Part shown: piece by piece, positions 50,753-59,251 of the stretch | How the letters are laid out: each line of letters opens with the position of its first letter | Numbering within the stretch: the first letter of the stretch is position 1 | Assembly: GCA_021730635.1 (NCBI GenBank) | Contig: JAJNNC010000010.1 | Location: 246,321 to 310,320 of the forward strand | Source: Catalimonadaceae bacterium JC749 | GTDB taxonomy: Bacteria; Bacteroidota; Bacteroidia; Cytophagales; Cyclobacteriaceae | Reading direction: 5' to 3' | DNA: 64,000 nt | The notes under the pieces: generated by a model | Told to the model about the DNA's origin: nothing | The model's database searches: none | Seen by the model: the letters and a program-made list of their open reading frames with translations, nothing else | Translations under genes and position numbers: made by a program

Positions 50753-51571
50753 ATGACAGAACACATCTACTTTCCTGCCTACCCGCTGAATCAATATATC
50801 AGTCATTTCACCTATTTCAAACTGCATCAGTTAGGCCATCGGTTTGACCGCTTTCTGCCCAATGGCAATGTAGAGATCATCATAGATCTGACGGATTTGC
50901 CTAAATATATTTATGACAATGAGAGCTTGAAAGCAGTGCAGGCCTGCCACCGGCTCTGGATTTCAGGTATAAGAAACCGTTTCATCACCATCCCCTCCGG
51001 GCAATATTCGGAAATGTTTATTATCAATTTCCACAAAGGCATGGCCTATTCTTTTCTGGGCAGGCCCTTGTCTGAGATCACAGACTGTGTGGTAGACGGA
51101 GATCTTATCCTACCTCCTGTGTTTATGCAATTGCGGGAGCAATTACTGGAGAAAACCTCACCACAGCAGCGTTTCTTTTTGGCGGAGAAACTGCTGAACA
51201 AATCATTTCATAATACTTTACAGGCCAACGCTTTTGTTAGCTTCGCCGTCAATCAGATACTGATGCACCCCCAAATGCTTACCATCCAGGAAATAGTGCG
51301 GAAAACAGGCTATTCTGCCAAGCATCTTATTCAGCTTTTTAAGAAAGAAGTGGGGGTGACGCCTAAAGCATTTTTGCGTATCATCCGATTTCAGAAAGCC
51401 ATTCAGGAAATAGAGCGGCAGGGTGCAGTGAACTGGGTCAGTCTGGCCTGCGACTGTGGGTATTATGACCAGGCCCACTTTATCTCAGACTTTAAATCGT
51501 TTTCCGGGTTTACTCCCAAAACCTACCTGCACAGAAAGAAAGGTACGCTCAATTATATTCCTGTGGGATAG
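50753..51571 (+). CDS. AraC family regulator with DUF6597-type N-terminus
   Basis: 272 residues. N-terminal domain with FDRFLPNGNVEIIIDL and IRNRFITIPSGQYSEMFIINFH, the pattern of DUF6597-type AraC proteins; C-terminal HTH (about 170-260) with IVRKTGYSAKHLIQLFKKEVG and DCGYYDQAHFISDFKSFSG. Next to a DUF1761 membrane gene, a frequent partner pair. Not obviously tied to the PUL. Confidence 0.88.
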   Translation: MTEHIYFPAYPLNQYISHFTYFKLHQLGHRFDRFLPNGNVEIIIDLTDLPKYIYDNESLKAVQACHRLWISGIRNRFITIPSGQYSEMFIINFHKGMAYSFLGRPLSEITDCVVDGDLILPPVFMQLREQLLEKTSPQQRFFLAEKLLNKSFHNTLQANAFVSFAVNQILMHPQMLTIQEIVRKTGYSAKHLIQLFKKEVGVTPKAFLRIIRFQKAIQEIERQGAVNWVSLACDCGYYDQAHFISDFKSFSGFTPKTYLHRKKGTLNYIPVG

Positions 51572-51631
51572 GTAAAATTTTTCCAATCCTATGAGCCGGA
51601 GAATGTTTATTTTAATGTTTAAAAATAGATA

Positions 51632-52039
51632 ATGGATCTTTCAACAATCAACTGGCTGGCAGTCATCGTAGCTGCTTTAAGTACTTTTGTTTTGGGTGGA
51701 CTTTGGTATTCTACCGTTCTTTTTGGCAAATCCTGGATGAAAGAAAACAATCTGACAGCAGAAGACCTGCAGCAAGGAAACATGGCGAAAATTTTCGGAC
51801 TTTCCTTTCTATGGTCTTTGGTGATGGCCGCCAACCTGGCCATGTTTCTCAACGATGAACAGACTACTGTCTTATGGGGCGCTACCGCAGGGTTTCTGGC
51901 TGGTTTTGGGTGGGTAGCCATGGCAATCTTCATCATCGGGCTCTTTGAAAGAAGAAGCCTGAAGTACTTGTTAATTCATGCGGGGTATGTTACCATCTCC
52001 TTTGTAGTGATGGGGATTATTCTGGGTGCCTGGCGGTAG
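51632..52039 (+). CDS. DUF1761 membrane protein
   Basis: 135 residues with four predicted TM helices (about 6-27, 50-70, 78-100, 110-132). NWLAVIVAALSTFVLGGLWYS is the family's start, with GKSWMKENN after it. Function unknown; small inner-membrane protein. 60 bp after the AraC gene. Confidence 0.85.
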   Translation: MDLSTINWLAVIVAALSTFVLGGLWYSTVLFGKSWMKENNLTAEDLQQGNMAKIFGLSFLWSLVMAANLAMFLNDEQTTVLWGATAGFLAGFGWVAMAIFIIGLFERRSLKYLLIHAGYVTISFVVMGIILGAWR

Positions 52040-52100
52040 GTCAAGCGTTCTATCAAAGGGGACTGGTTAGGTGAGCAAGCTCCGGAGGCAAACAAAGAAA

Positions 52101-52127
52101 AACCTTACCCGAGGGGCAAGGCTTTCT
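52101..52127. terminator. Bidirectional terminator between convergent genes
   Basis: CCTTACCC (52103-52110) pairs with GGGCAAGG (52114-52121), one mismatch, GAG loop. A5 precedes and a T-rich stretch follows, so the minus strand also ends in a T5 run. It lies between the DUF1761 gene and the TIG lipoprotein gene. Confidence 0.7.
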
Positions 52128-52151
52128 ATAAGAATAATCATTGAGGCTTGT

Positions 52152-52577
52152 TCAGAACCGTCGATCCACTACCTTGAAAAGCGCCTCGTCGTAAACGACG
52201 GTATGTCCATTGATATACGCCCTGATCTCATAATCTCCAGGATCCAAATGCTGGGGGATACGTGCCACAATGGCGAAGTGAGTAGTTGAAACCACGTCTG
52301 CTGACATTGCACCAAAAAGTACTGTCACATAGGGGCCTGTCTGAGATTCTTCAGGATAGGTTCCTGGCAGCACATTCATTTGATATACAGCGCTTTCAGG
52401 AAAGTTTTCAATCAACAAAGTCACTTCCTCGCCGGCGGCGCCCGCATCGGGATAAACAGAAGTAATTCTAGGAGGTGACGAAGGGGTGATCGGTGTGATG
52501 GATCTTTCGGGACCTTCATCACAGGAAGCCAGCAGCAGTAGGGACAATAGAGGTCCGAATTGAAACAACGTTTTCAT
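52152..52577 (-). CDS. IPT/TIG-domain lipoprotein
   Basis: 141 residues; lipobox LLLLASC. Residues about 38-140 form an IPT/TIG Ig-like domain (PRITSVYPDAGAAGEEVTLLI, ending IPQHLDPGDYEIRAYINGHTV). Short single-domain lipoprotein of unknown role. 74 bp downstream of another lipoprotein gene, adjacent to the ECF/CHAT module. Confidence 0.8.
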   Translation of the reverse strand: MKTLFQFGPLLSLLLLASCDEGPERSITPITPSSPPRITSVYPDAGAAGEEVTLLIENFPESAVYQMNVLPGTYPEESQTGPYVTVLFGAMSADVVSTTHFAIVARIPQHLDPGDYEIRAYINGHTVVYDEALFKVVDRRF

Positions 52578-52651
52578 AATTTTTCAATGTTAAAGGGTTA
52601 AGAAAGAAAATGTAGCAATTTGTATCAGGGATCTCCTGAGAGATGGCAGGT

Positions 52652-53161
52652 TTATCGTAACAGAGGAGCCGTTTCGACCGGAATAGGTTCAGGGGCCTCC
52701 AGCATGAAGGTTCGAACAGGCGAGTGGTTTCCATTGTATTTAAGTGTACCTGTATCACGCTGCACAAGCACTCCTGCTTTGCTCACCTGAACCGTATACG
52801 GTGAGAGTATATTCTCCTGGTCACAGCCACCCTGATGCTCCACCCAGTACTGGTAGACGCCAAAAGGAATATCCTGCTCAGAAGTCCAGCCAATCGTTTC
52901 TTTAGCGCCTTTCGGGCAATCTCCACAAGCGCAATAAGTGACAACCTGCCCTTCAGATCCATTTTGGAATCCCTGGTAATAAAGATTTCCCTTAGGATCT
53001 TTCACGACCAGATTCAGGTCTGTCTGTAGGTTTTCAAAAGCTAAGTCAAACCTGAGATCATAAGAAGGGCTCATGACATCAGGAACATCATCGTTGCAGG
53101 AAATAGCCAATAGGCATACAGCTATTCCCAGCCCTGGGGAAATCAGCTTGAACGTTTTCAT
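52652..53161 (-). CDS. Lipoprotein with YfaP/DUF2135-like domain
   Basis: 169 residues; lipobox CLLAISC. The mature part reads as a calcium-binding-like beta sandwich (LAFENLQTDLNLVVKDPKGN, then PFGVYQYWVEHQGGCD), like YfaP-type domains; two nearby cysteines (CACGDC) are odd and may bind metal. It is divergent from the ECF factor at 53307, so could belong to its regulon. Confidence 0.65.
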   Translation of the reverse strand: MKTFKLISPGLGIAVCLLAISCNDDVPDVMSPSYDLRFDLAFENLQTDLNLVVKDPKGNLYYQGFQNGSEGQVVTYCACGDCPKGAKETIGWTSEQDIPFGVYQYWVEHQGGCDQENILSPYTVQVSKAGVLVQRDTGTLKYNGNHSPVRTFMLEAPEPIPVETAPLLR

Positions 53162-53223
53162 AATTTTAGGATAAAAAGATGAGATGATTTGATTTTGCTA
53201 TTAGTAGATGAAAATTCTTTTTG

Positions 53224-53271
53224 GTAACCTCCTTTCTTTAATAAATATTTTTAACTTCATGCATAGGTTAC
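53224..53271. promoter_or_regulatory. Dyad in the divergent promoter region of the ECF/CHAT module
   Basis: GTAACCT (53224-53230) and AGGTTAC (53265-53271) form inverted repeats 34 bp apart between the lipoprotein and sigma factor starts; the first is inside GGTAACC, itself a palindrome. Confidence 0.3.
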
Positions 53272-53306
53272 TTTCTTCTCCTGCCATAACTAATAGTAAC
53301 TGATCC

Positions 53307-53855
53307 ATGACCGACAACGAGATCATATTGCGCATTAGAGATAAAGACGAGTCAATCTTATCTCAAACCTACCAGCGGTATCGTAAGGAGTTTATCCGCT
53401 GGCTGGGGAAGAAATATCGTTGTCCGGAAGAGGATGCTGAAGAAATTTACCAGCTTGCCTTTTTTACATTCTATGACCAAATACTGACAGGCAAACTGAC
53501 GCATATTGTCTCTTCTATCAAAACGTACTTATTCGGCATTGGAAAGAACAAATTTTACCAACACCAACGGCAGAAGGTACGTTATCAGGAGCTGCCTCCG
53601 GAAATAATGGGAATGGAAGATGCTTCTGAGGAGGAATGGCAGGAGCGGGAGATGAAATGCCTGAAGATAGAAGAAGCCCTCAAAAAATTAGGAGATCCTT
53701 GTCAGCAGATCTTGGTCATGAAAATTTATGAAAACAGGTCTATGGAATACATTACCGAAAAGTTAGGATATAAAAATGCTGCTACCACCAAAAACCAGAA
53801 ATACAAATGCCAGGAACGTTTGAAGAAAATACTAGAACAACTTACTGTTAAATAG
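53307..53855 (+). CDS. ECF RNA polymerase sigma factor of the CHAT module
   Basis: 182 residues. Region 2 (TYQRYRKEFIRWLGKKY, EEIYQLAFFTFYDQI) and region 4 (LGDPCQQILVMKIYENRSMEYITEKLGY with NAATTKNQKYKCQERLKKIL). It belongs to the divergent ECF type found in front of TPR/CHAT gene sets. The anti-sigma gene begins 3 bp after its stop. Confidence 0.88.
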   Translation: MTDNEIILRIRDKDESILSQTYQRYRKEFIRWLGKKYRCPEEDAEEIYQLAFFTFYDQILTGKLTHIVSSIKTYLFGIGKNKFYQHQRQKVRYQELPPEIMGMEDASEEEWQEREMKCLKIEEALKKLGDPCQQILVMKIYENRSMEYITEKLGYKNAATTKNQKYKCQERLKKILEQLTVK

Positions 53856-53858
53856 TTT

Positions 53859-54611
53859 ATGAATCATTTTACGAACGATAATGATATGGATCGTTATCTC
53901 AATGAAGAGATGACCGAGCAGGAGCGAGTGGATTTTGAGACAGCGCTCAGTCAGAACAGCCTGTTGCGCAAACAGCTGGAAGAGCATCAGATGATCTTAG
54001 AAGGCATCCGATGTTATGGACGAAAAGAAACATGGCAAAAGATACAGCAGCTGGAAGTTGAGGCCTCCAGTCACAGCATTGAAGATCGTACCATTGTGAC
54101 AAAATGGCTATTTCGCTCCATGGCAGCCTCCGTACTGCTGCTGATGATCGGCTTCTCCTATTACTGGCACAAGGATGAGCGCATGTATACCCGTTTGTTT
54201 GAGCGGAATTTTGAGGCTTATCAGCCATTGGGTGGCCCGGTGCGGGGTGGCAACGCTGAAGAGTTTGTACTGGATCGTGCCTTTGCCGCCTATTATAAAA
54301 AACGGTATGAACAAGCCATCGACCTGTTCAAGCAGGCCAATACCCAGGAAGATAACTATCATATCTGGTTTTACCTGGGAAATGCCTATCTGGGTCTGGA
54401 CCAGGCGGAAGATGCCATACAAGCCCTGCAAAAAGTATTAACCTATCAGCAGGTAGAAGAAAACATACGGATACGTACCCACTGGTATCTGGGGTTGGCC
54501 TACCTGAAGCAAAAAAACAAGGAAGCTGCCTTGGATGCCCTGAGAGCCATTCAGAATACAGACAATAAGTATGGGCAAAAAGCCAGAGAGCTACTAAAGT
54601 CAATTGATTAA
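53859..54611 (+). CDS. Membrane anti-sigma factor with periplasmic TPR domain
   Basis: 250 residues. N-terminal anti-sigma-like helical segment (about 8-45, MDRYLNEEMTEQERVDFETAL), TM about 88-104 (AASVLLLMIGFSYYW), then about 145 residues of TPR helices (AFAAYYKKRYEQAIDLFKQA, WFYLGNAYLGLDQAEDAIQAL, WYLGLAYLKQKNKEAALDAL) predicted in the periplasm. It probably holds the ECF factor until a periplasmic partner releases it. Confidence 0.82.
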   Translation: MNHFTNDNDMDRYLNEEMTEQERVDFETALSQNSLLRKQLEEHQMILEGIRCYGRKETWQKIQQLEVEASSHSIEDRTIVTKWLFRSMAASVLLLMIGFSYYWHKDERMYTRLFERNFEAYQPLGGPVRGGNAEEFVLDRAFAAYYKKRYEQAIDLFKQANTQEDNYHIWFYLGNAYLGLDQAEDAIQALQKVLTYQQVEENIRIRTHWYLGLAYLKQKNKEAALDALRAIQNTDNKYGQKARELLKSID

Positions 54612-54625
54612 CCTAACCCTCATTA

Positions 54626-54668
54626 TCATGTCAATAGAAACAGGAAAAGTTTTGAATCCAAGAAATAC
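54626..54668 (+). repeat. 43-bp direct repeat, copy 1 (start of paralogue 1)
   Basis: TC plus the ATG and the next 38 bases are identical to 55641-55683. Recent duplication or gene conversion of the 5' end is the simplest reading. Confidence 0.9.
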
Positions 54669-55275
54669 CTTAAGGAGAGTGGGTTTTATGGATGACAGAT
54701 CCAATACCGTGCTGATCAAAGGGCCTTTAAGTCAGAGACTGGCCAGTACCTTCATTGAATTGTGTGATCAGGTGCACGACAATGATGGCACCAATCTCTC
54801 CAAGAGAGGGGATGGGTGCCTGGTCTCGAAGATCAACGAAATAATTCAGGAATCTGACAAACCCCCTGTGTTGAAAAGGCCTGCCATTATCAAGGATGAA
54901 AATTATATTGATGGTGTGCTGATAGACGAAAAAACCGGCGAATTGCGGTACTTTTATGTAGAAATTGACCCCGACCAGATCTCGAAGCTGAAAGAGCAAC
55001 CTGTTGAAGCAGTAAAAACGGTGAATGAGGCAGCGTCACAGAAAGTTTATCAGCCAGAAGGAAGGATGATGGACGATTCAGACGAAAGCCTGGAACTGGC
55101 AAAAACTGTGATGACTTTCCTGGATGGGTCCTTACTCAATTTACAGGAGGGCCAAAGAGTTGAATACGAATCCGACCCCGCCGGGATTTGCGAGGTCAAA
55201 TTGTACAACGGCAAGGGAGAAAGCAATGACTCAATCACTGTCAGGTTTGTCCGGGTGACAAAAATTCTATCATAA
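54628..55275 (+). CDS. Hypothetical cytosolic protein, paralogue 1 of the CHAT module
   Basis: 215 residues from MSIETGKVLNPRNT (an upstream ATG at 54604 lies inside the anti-sigma gene and is rejected). The first 14 residues are identical to paralogue 2. Residues 93-110 follow the shared pattern Y-[IL]-D-G-V-L-[IV]-D-E-[KR]-T-x2-L-x-Y-F-Y, and the C-terminus (about 165-213) is a small beta domain (LQEGQRVEYESDPAGICEVKLYN) that may be an OB-like fold. An insert of about 60 residues after residue 20 is missing in paralogue 2. No signal peptide. Family not recognised. Confidence 0.7.
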   Translation: MSIETGKVLNPRNTLRRVGFMDDRSNTVLIKGPLSQRLASTFIELCDQVHDNDGTNLSKRGDGCLVSKINEIIQESDKPPVLKRPAIIKDENYIDGVLIDEKTGELRYFYVEIDPDQISKLKEQPVEAVKTVNEAASQKVYQPEGRMMDDSDESLELAKTVMTFLDGSLLNLQEGQRVEYESDPAGICEVKLYNGKGESNDSITVRFVRVTKILS

Positions 55276-55301
55276 CCACAAAACCGGAGGAGAAATGAAT
55301 G

Positions 55302-55342
55302 GCATCAGCCTTCTGAAATAAGGGTTGGTGCTTTCTGTTTCT
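55302..55342 (+). terminator. Terminator after paralogue 1
   Basis: GCATCAGCCT (55302-55311) pairs with AGGGTTGGTGC (55321-55331), about ten pairs including two G-T, followed by TTTCTGTTT. It separates the sigma operon from paralogue 2. Confidence 0.6.
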
Positions 55343-55448
55343 GGAAAGCAAAGCCGGTACATGGATGCAGAAGTCAGAATAAGTGGTGCTGCTCAGCCCA
55401 TAACTTTCTGAAAGCTACCCAGATAAGCAATTTCTCCCAAGCGAATTT

Positions 55449-55466
55449 AAAGCCAAATATTATTTT
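55449..55466. repeat. 18-bp repeat, copy 1 (upstream of paralogue 2)
   Basis: AAAGCCAAATATTATTTT is identical at 59003-59020, upstream of the CHAT gene. Possible shared regulatory site. Confidence 0.6.
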
Positions 55467-55640
55467 GTGTTTGCTATGATAGTTTAGGAAAAAACACTAA
55501 AATGTATCTTCATTGCCGGAGGAGGGTACGGAAGTTTTTTTGACAGCGAATGCTTAAAAAATTGTACGCAGGCCGGCGAAACACAATGTCTCTTTTAGCC
55601 TTAATTACAAAATATAGTTACTAACCTTAAACCTATACTG

Positions 55641-55683
55641 TCATGTCAATAGAAACAGGAAAAGTTTTGAATCCAAGAAATAC
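55641..55683 (+). repeat. 43-bp direct repeat, copy 2 (start of paralogue 2)
   Basis: Identical to 54626-54668. The flanking upstream bases differ (ATACTG versus CATTA), so the identity covers the coding start, not the promoter. Confidence 0.9.
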
Positions 55684-55996
55684 TTTAATAAGCATCACTT
55701 TTGAAACCATTTCTCCGGAACGCAAACTCGCCGAATCCTATTTAGATGGCGTTCTTGTAGACGAAAGAACACATAAACTGCATTATTTTTATGCCGACGA
55801 TCGTGACTTTCCCATCCCGCCAGATTTAAACGAAGGACAAATAGTGAAATACAACACAGCTCATGGTGGCGTTTGTGAGGTGGTATTGAACGGTACGACA
55901 GATACGGTAATGGTCAGATTTTTTGTTTTAAAGGAAATTCCCGGTCAGGAATATAGTTCAGAGTCGCAAAACGAGGAACAATCTCTTTCTGCGTAG
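55643..55996 (+). CDS. Hypothetical cytosolic protein, paralogue 2 of the CHAT module
   Basis: 117 residues. The same N-terminus as paralogue 1, the shared motif at residues 33-50, and a similar C-terminal beta domain (LNEGQIVKYNTAHGGVCEVVLNG). Its last 39 bp overlap the convergent CHAT gene, so the two transcripts are antisense at their ends. A terminator separates it from paralogue 1, so it has its own promoter in 55343-55642. Confidence 0.72.
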   Translation: MSIETGKVLNPRNTLISITFETISPERKLAESYLDGVLVDERTHKLHYFYADDRDFPIPPDLNEGQIVKYNTAHGGVCEVVLNGTTDTVMVRFFVLKEIPGQEYSSESQNEEQSLSA

Positions 55997-58975
55997 CACC
56001 ACCATGGCAGCTACCAGCATGGCCGTGATCATCCCTATGATCAGGATATAACCTATGTCATTTTTATCATTGGGAAGTTGGATGGTTTCGTTGCCCATAG
56101 CAATCAGGGCAGCCCATCGCTGTGGATGGGCGGTTGTTTCATCCGCCTCTGCCAGGTAATCCACCTTGGTCATTCTGATGGAGGATGTAATGTGCCGGGT
56201 TTGGTATAAATGATGATAAAAATCCTGTACCAGTTCGCTGGTCACAAAATCATTGATGCTCCACAGGCTCATGAGCACCGACTGGCAGCCTGCGTACACA
56301 AAACTCCGGGCCAGGCTGTAGTTGCCTTCTCCCGGATAGTCTTTACCGATCCCCGATTCACAGGCACTGAGGACCAGCAGTTGTGCCTTCAGCGGAGTAC
56401 TGTAGATTTCATACTGGTAGAGTGTGCCATCGTTTTCCTGATCATGACCCTGTGAAAAGGTGAAATTACTGAAAAAGGGATTCTCTACATTGGCTTTACC
56501 GTGGGTGGCGAGATGCAAAATATCAGCGTCTTTCGCATGTGTTTTGAAATTGCTCTCGGTGGCTTTATCGTCTAAGAAAAGTGTTGCCTCCGGAAATATT
56601 TGCTGAATGTACTGCACTTCCTCTACCGCACCCTCTAAAGTTGAGAAATCTTCTGCATCGTTCTCCGGCGTGTTGAAATGCTGTATACCGAAAGCCATTA
56701 CATTGTCCTGCTTGTTTTCCGAATGAGGTTGCAACTGGTTCCGGTAAGCCATATTGAGAGAGAAGTTGTAGGCAATGGAATAATGGTGAATGAGGTAAGG
56801 TAATTTGTTATACCTGATCATATCACTGTCTATGGTTCCGGTTACCACACTCTCAAAAGGGATGGTAGCCAGCTCACTGTCAGGAATAATGGTGAGGTGG
56901 TCTACCGTCAGGCCGGAAAGCAGCGGATTCAACAGCCACTGATACAAAAGGGAAGCACTCTGCTGAAATTGTTGAAAATGCGCTAGGGTAGGACCCTGGT
57001 TGAGATCTTCAGACAATACCTCCAGATACGAATGGATGGCCTCCTGTACTTGTGGGATGTCTGTCGTCTTGTGAACCAAAGCCTGATCACGGCTTAATAG
57101 CAGGGCGTAAATGGCAGAATCGCCCCAGAAATAAGATATAACCGCTTCATTGGGTAAAAGGACAGCCTGGATACTATCCCTATTCACGCCATACTGATCA
57201 TATTTTACCTGGTAATAATTAGGAAAGTCAGACCGAATGGATCGCTTTAGCTGGTTTAGTTTCTGATCAATTTCTACAATTTTTTGATGTAAGTCTGCTA
57301 TGGTGGATGAGTCCCCCTGCTGTTGCTGTATACGGGTCAGCTCAGAACGATAAAGGGTTAGCTGAGCCTGCAAGGTTTTGTTTTCCAGGAAAAGGGAATC
57401 CGGTAATACCGATTGAAGTATTTCCGTATTTTTGATCGCTTCGTATAATACCAGGGCTTTGTTTTTATCTATAAAATGAAGCATATGGCTCAGCATGGCA
57501 TCATCCTGAGTGCGTTGATACAATTGATAGCTGCATTCAATGGCCTGCTCATACATGGGTTTAAAAAACCGGGAATGGAGAAGCCTGGACCCTTCCATAT
57601 CAAAACGGGTACGGCTCAGCTCCATGGTTTTGTCCAACAAGAGGTATTGCTCCAGTGCCTGATGTAAATGCTGCTCCTGCGCACTTTGCTTATAATAGTT
57701 CAACCATAGATTGGCTTTATGCTCCAGGGCCAGTAAGGCTGCGTTGATGTCGTCACCTTCCCGTACGGCTACCATTTGGCCAACACTGGTATCACTCTGA
57801 CTGATCATCGCATTGATTAGCGATTGGTGGTAATACCACAAAGCACTGTCCAGGTGGTTTGCCGTTTCATAGGCTCGCCCCAGGTCCAGGTATAAAGAGG
57901 CCAGCAGCGGATGCCTGGAAGCAAAAAGCTTTTGCCGGATGCCCAGACTTTTCCGGTAGTAGGGAAAGGCAATGTTCATCTGGTCTTTCATACGGTAAGC
58001 ATTTCCCAGCAATTGATAACTTTGAGACAGTAGGGTGGCAGAAGGCTGGTGATCAATGGCCTGCTGGCAGTAGGCGATAGTACTGTCGTATTGCCTGATC
58101 TGATAGTGGTATTCTGCCTGGTTGTTGAAATGCGTCGGCAGGTCTTGCAGCAACAAAACGGTGCGATGTTTTCTGGCTAGCTCAATAGCCAGTTGGTTGT
58201 AATATAAAGCCGTATCAAAATCATCGACCTGATAATGGATACTGCCTATCAAACTGTAGGCACTTGAAATGAAATAGTAGTTTTTCTGTTCGGCTTTGTT
58301 ATACAGGTCTAAGGCTTCGTGGGCATAGTGTAAGGCATTCTCAAAATCACCTTTAATGCGATAGGTAGCCGCTAGTTTATAGTAATTGTCTCCCAATAAA
58401 TAAGCTGCTTTGGGTTGCCTTTCTAAAATTTGTAAGGCGCTGTCATACCTGACTTCAGCATTGTAGGAATCAAAGTAAGTAAAGCGATAGACATCCCCTA
58501 TACCCAAAAGGCTGTAGGCAATTTCCACATGATCCTCCGGATAGATCGCTCTCCGACGGTTTAATGCCTTCTGGTGATAGAATAGAGCAGAATCGGCCCG
58601 GCCCTGATAATCATACAACATACCCAAAGTATACCAGGTGAGTGCTGTCAGCGAATCATTTTCATACAATCTGGCAGAGAGTATTGCCTGTGCGGAATCT
58701 ACATACACACTGGCTGCCTCAAATTGGAAAATGCTGATATATGCCTGGGCTAATTTGTTGCGTATATATACATTTTTGGCATATGCTGTAGCCTCCAGTG
58801 AACGGAGGGCTTGCTCATAATAATCAATGGCTTTGCTTTGATCTCCCTGGGCTTCGCTTTGACGTGCCAAATCCAGTAAAGTGGTATCAGAGACCGGGAG
58901 GGTAGATAATGCAAAAGCATCTTCCGGGAATGTAAACAGTGCACAGGTCAACAGCAGTATTTTGACAAACTGCAT
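55958..58975 (-). CDS. Exported TPR-CHAT caspase-like protein
   Basis: 1005 residues. Signal peptide 1-22 (LTCALFTFPEDAFA); many TPR repeats about 30-430 (ALNRRRAIYPEDHVEIAYSLL, ALHYAHEALDLYNKAE); helical linker; CHAT domain about 700-960 with catalytic His in ILHLATHGKAN (about 822) and Cys in VLSACESGIGK (about 870); a C-terminal TM (about 975-995, ILIIGMITAMLVAAMVV) and basic tail. CHAT proteins are cysteine peptidases. The topology puts TPR and peptidase in the periplasm, facing the anti-sigma TPR domain. Convergent with paralogue 2. Confidence 0.9.
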   Translation of the reverse strand: MQFVKILLLTCALFTFPEDAFALSTLPVSDTTLLDLARQSEAQGDQSKAIDYYEQALRSLEATAYAKNVYIRNKLAQAYISIFQFEAASVYVDSAQAILSARLYENDSLTALTWYTLGMLYDYQGRADSALFYHQKALNRRRAIYPEDHVEIAYSLLGIGDVYRFTYFDSYNAEVRYDSALQILERQPKAAYLLGDNYYKLAATYRIKGDFENALHYAHEALDLYNKAEQKNYYFISSAYSLIGSIHYQVDDFDTALYYNQLAIELARKHRTVLLLQDLPTHFNNQAEYHYQIRQYDSTIAYCQQAIDHQPSATLLSQSYQLLGNAYRMKDQMNIAFPYYRKSLGIRQKLFASRHPLLASLYLDLGRAYETANHLDSALWYYHQSLINAMISQSDTSVGQMVAVREGDDINAALLALEHKANLWLNYYKQSAQEQHLHQALEQYLLLDKTMELSRTRFDMEGSRLLHSRFFKPMYEQAIECSYQLYQRTQDDAMLSHMLHFIDKNKALVLYEAIKNTEILQSVLPDSLFLENKTLQAQLTLYRSELTRIQQQQGDSSTIADLHQKIVEIDQKLNQLKRSIRSDFPNYYQVKYDQYGVNRDSIQAVLLPNEAVISYFWGDSAIYALLLSRDQALVHKTTDIPQVQEAIHSYLEVLSEDLNQGPTLAHFQQFQQSASLLYQWLLNPLLSGLTVDHLTIIPDSELATIPFESVVTGTIDSDMIRYNKLPYLIHHYSIAYNFSLNMAYRNQLQPHSENKQDNVMAFGIQHFNTPENDAEDFSTLEGAVEEVQYIQQIFPEATLFLDDKATESNFKTHAKDADILHLATHGKANVENPFFSNFTFSQGHDQENDGTLYQYEIYSTPLKAQLLVLSACESGIGKDYPGEGNYSLARSFVYAGCQSVLMSLWSINDFVTSELVQDFYHHLYQTRHITSSIRMTKVDYLAEADETTAHPQRWAALIAMGNETIQLPNDKNDIGYILIIGMITAMLVAAMVVLRRKRLFLVLRL

Positions 58976-59002
58976 AGGCTCATAGTTTTATGGAAAATAC
59001 AA

Positions 59003-59020
59003 AAAGCCAAATATTATTTT
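59003..59020. repeat. 18-bp repeat, copy 2 (upstream of the CHAT gene)
   Basis: Same sequence as 55449-55466, starting 28 bp upstream of the CHAT start codon. Read on the minus strand it contains AATATTTG, close to the Bacteroidota -7 consensus TAnnTTTG, so part of it could be a promoter element. Confidence 0.55.
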
Positions 59021-59251
59021 ACATCTTCGCTACAATAAATTCAATGATACCTCATGAAGAATTGAAAATATGAATACAAGATACAAATATGTCCTTACTT
59101 CTTGGTTCACCAAACAGTTTTGATCAGCGTTTCAGCGCTATTAAATTCTGGGGTCAGTAGATGAGAAATTGAATTCATGTTTGTGTAATTTACCAAAATT
59201 TTTTACTAACATAGAATTCTGTCGTTAGTTCTTTCCATACTGTTTTACTAA

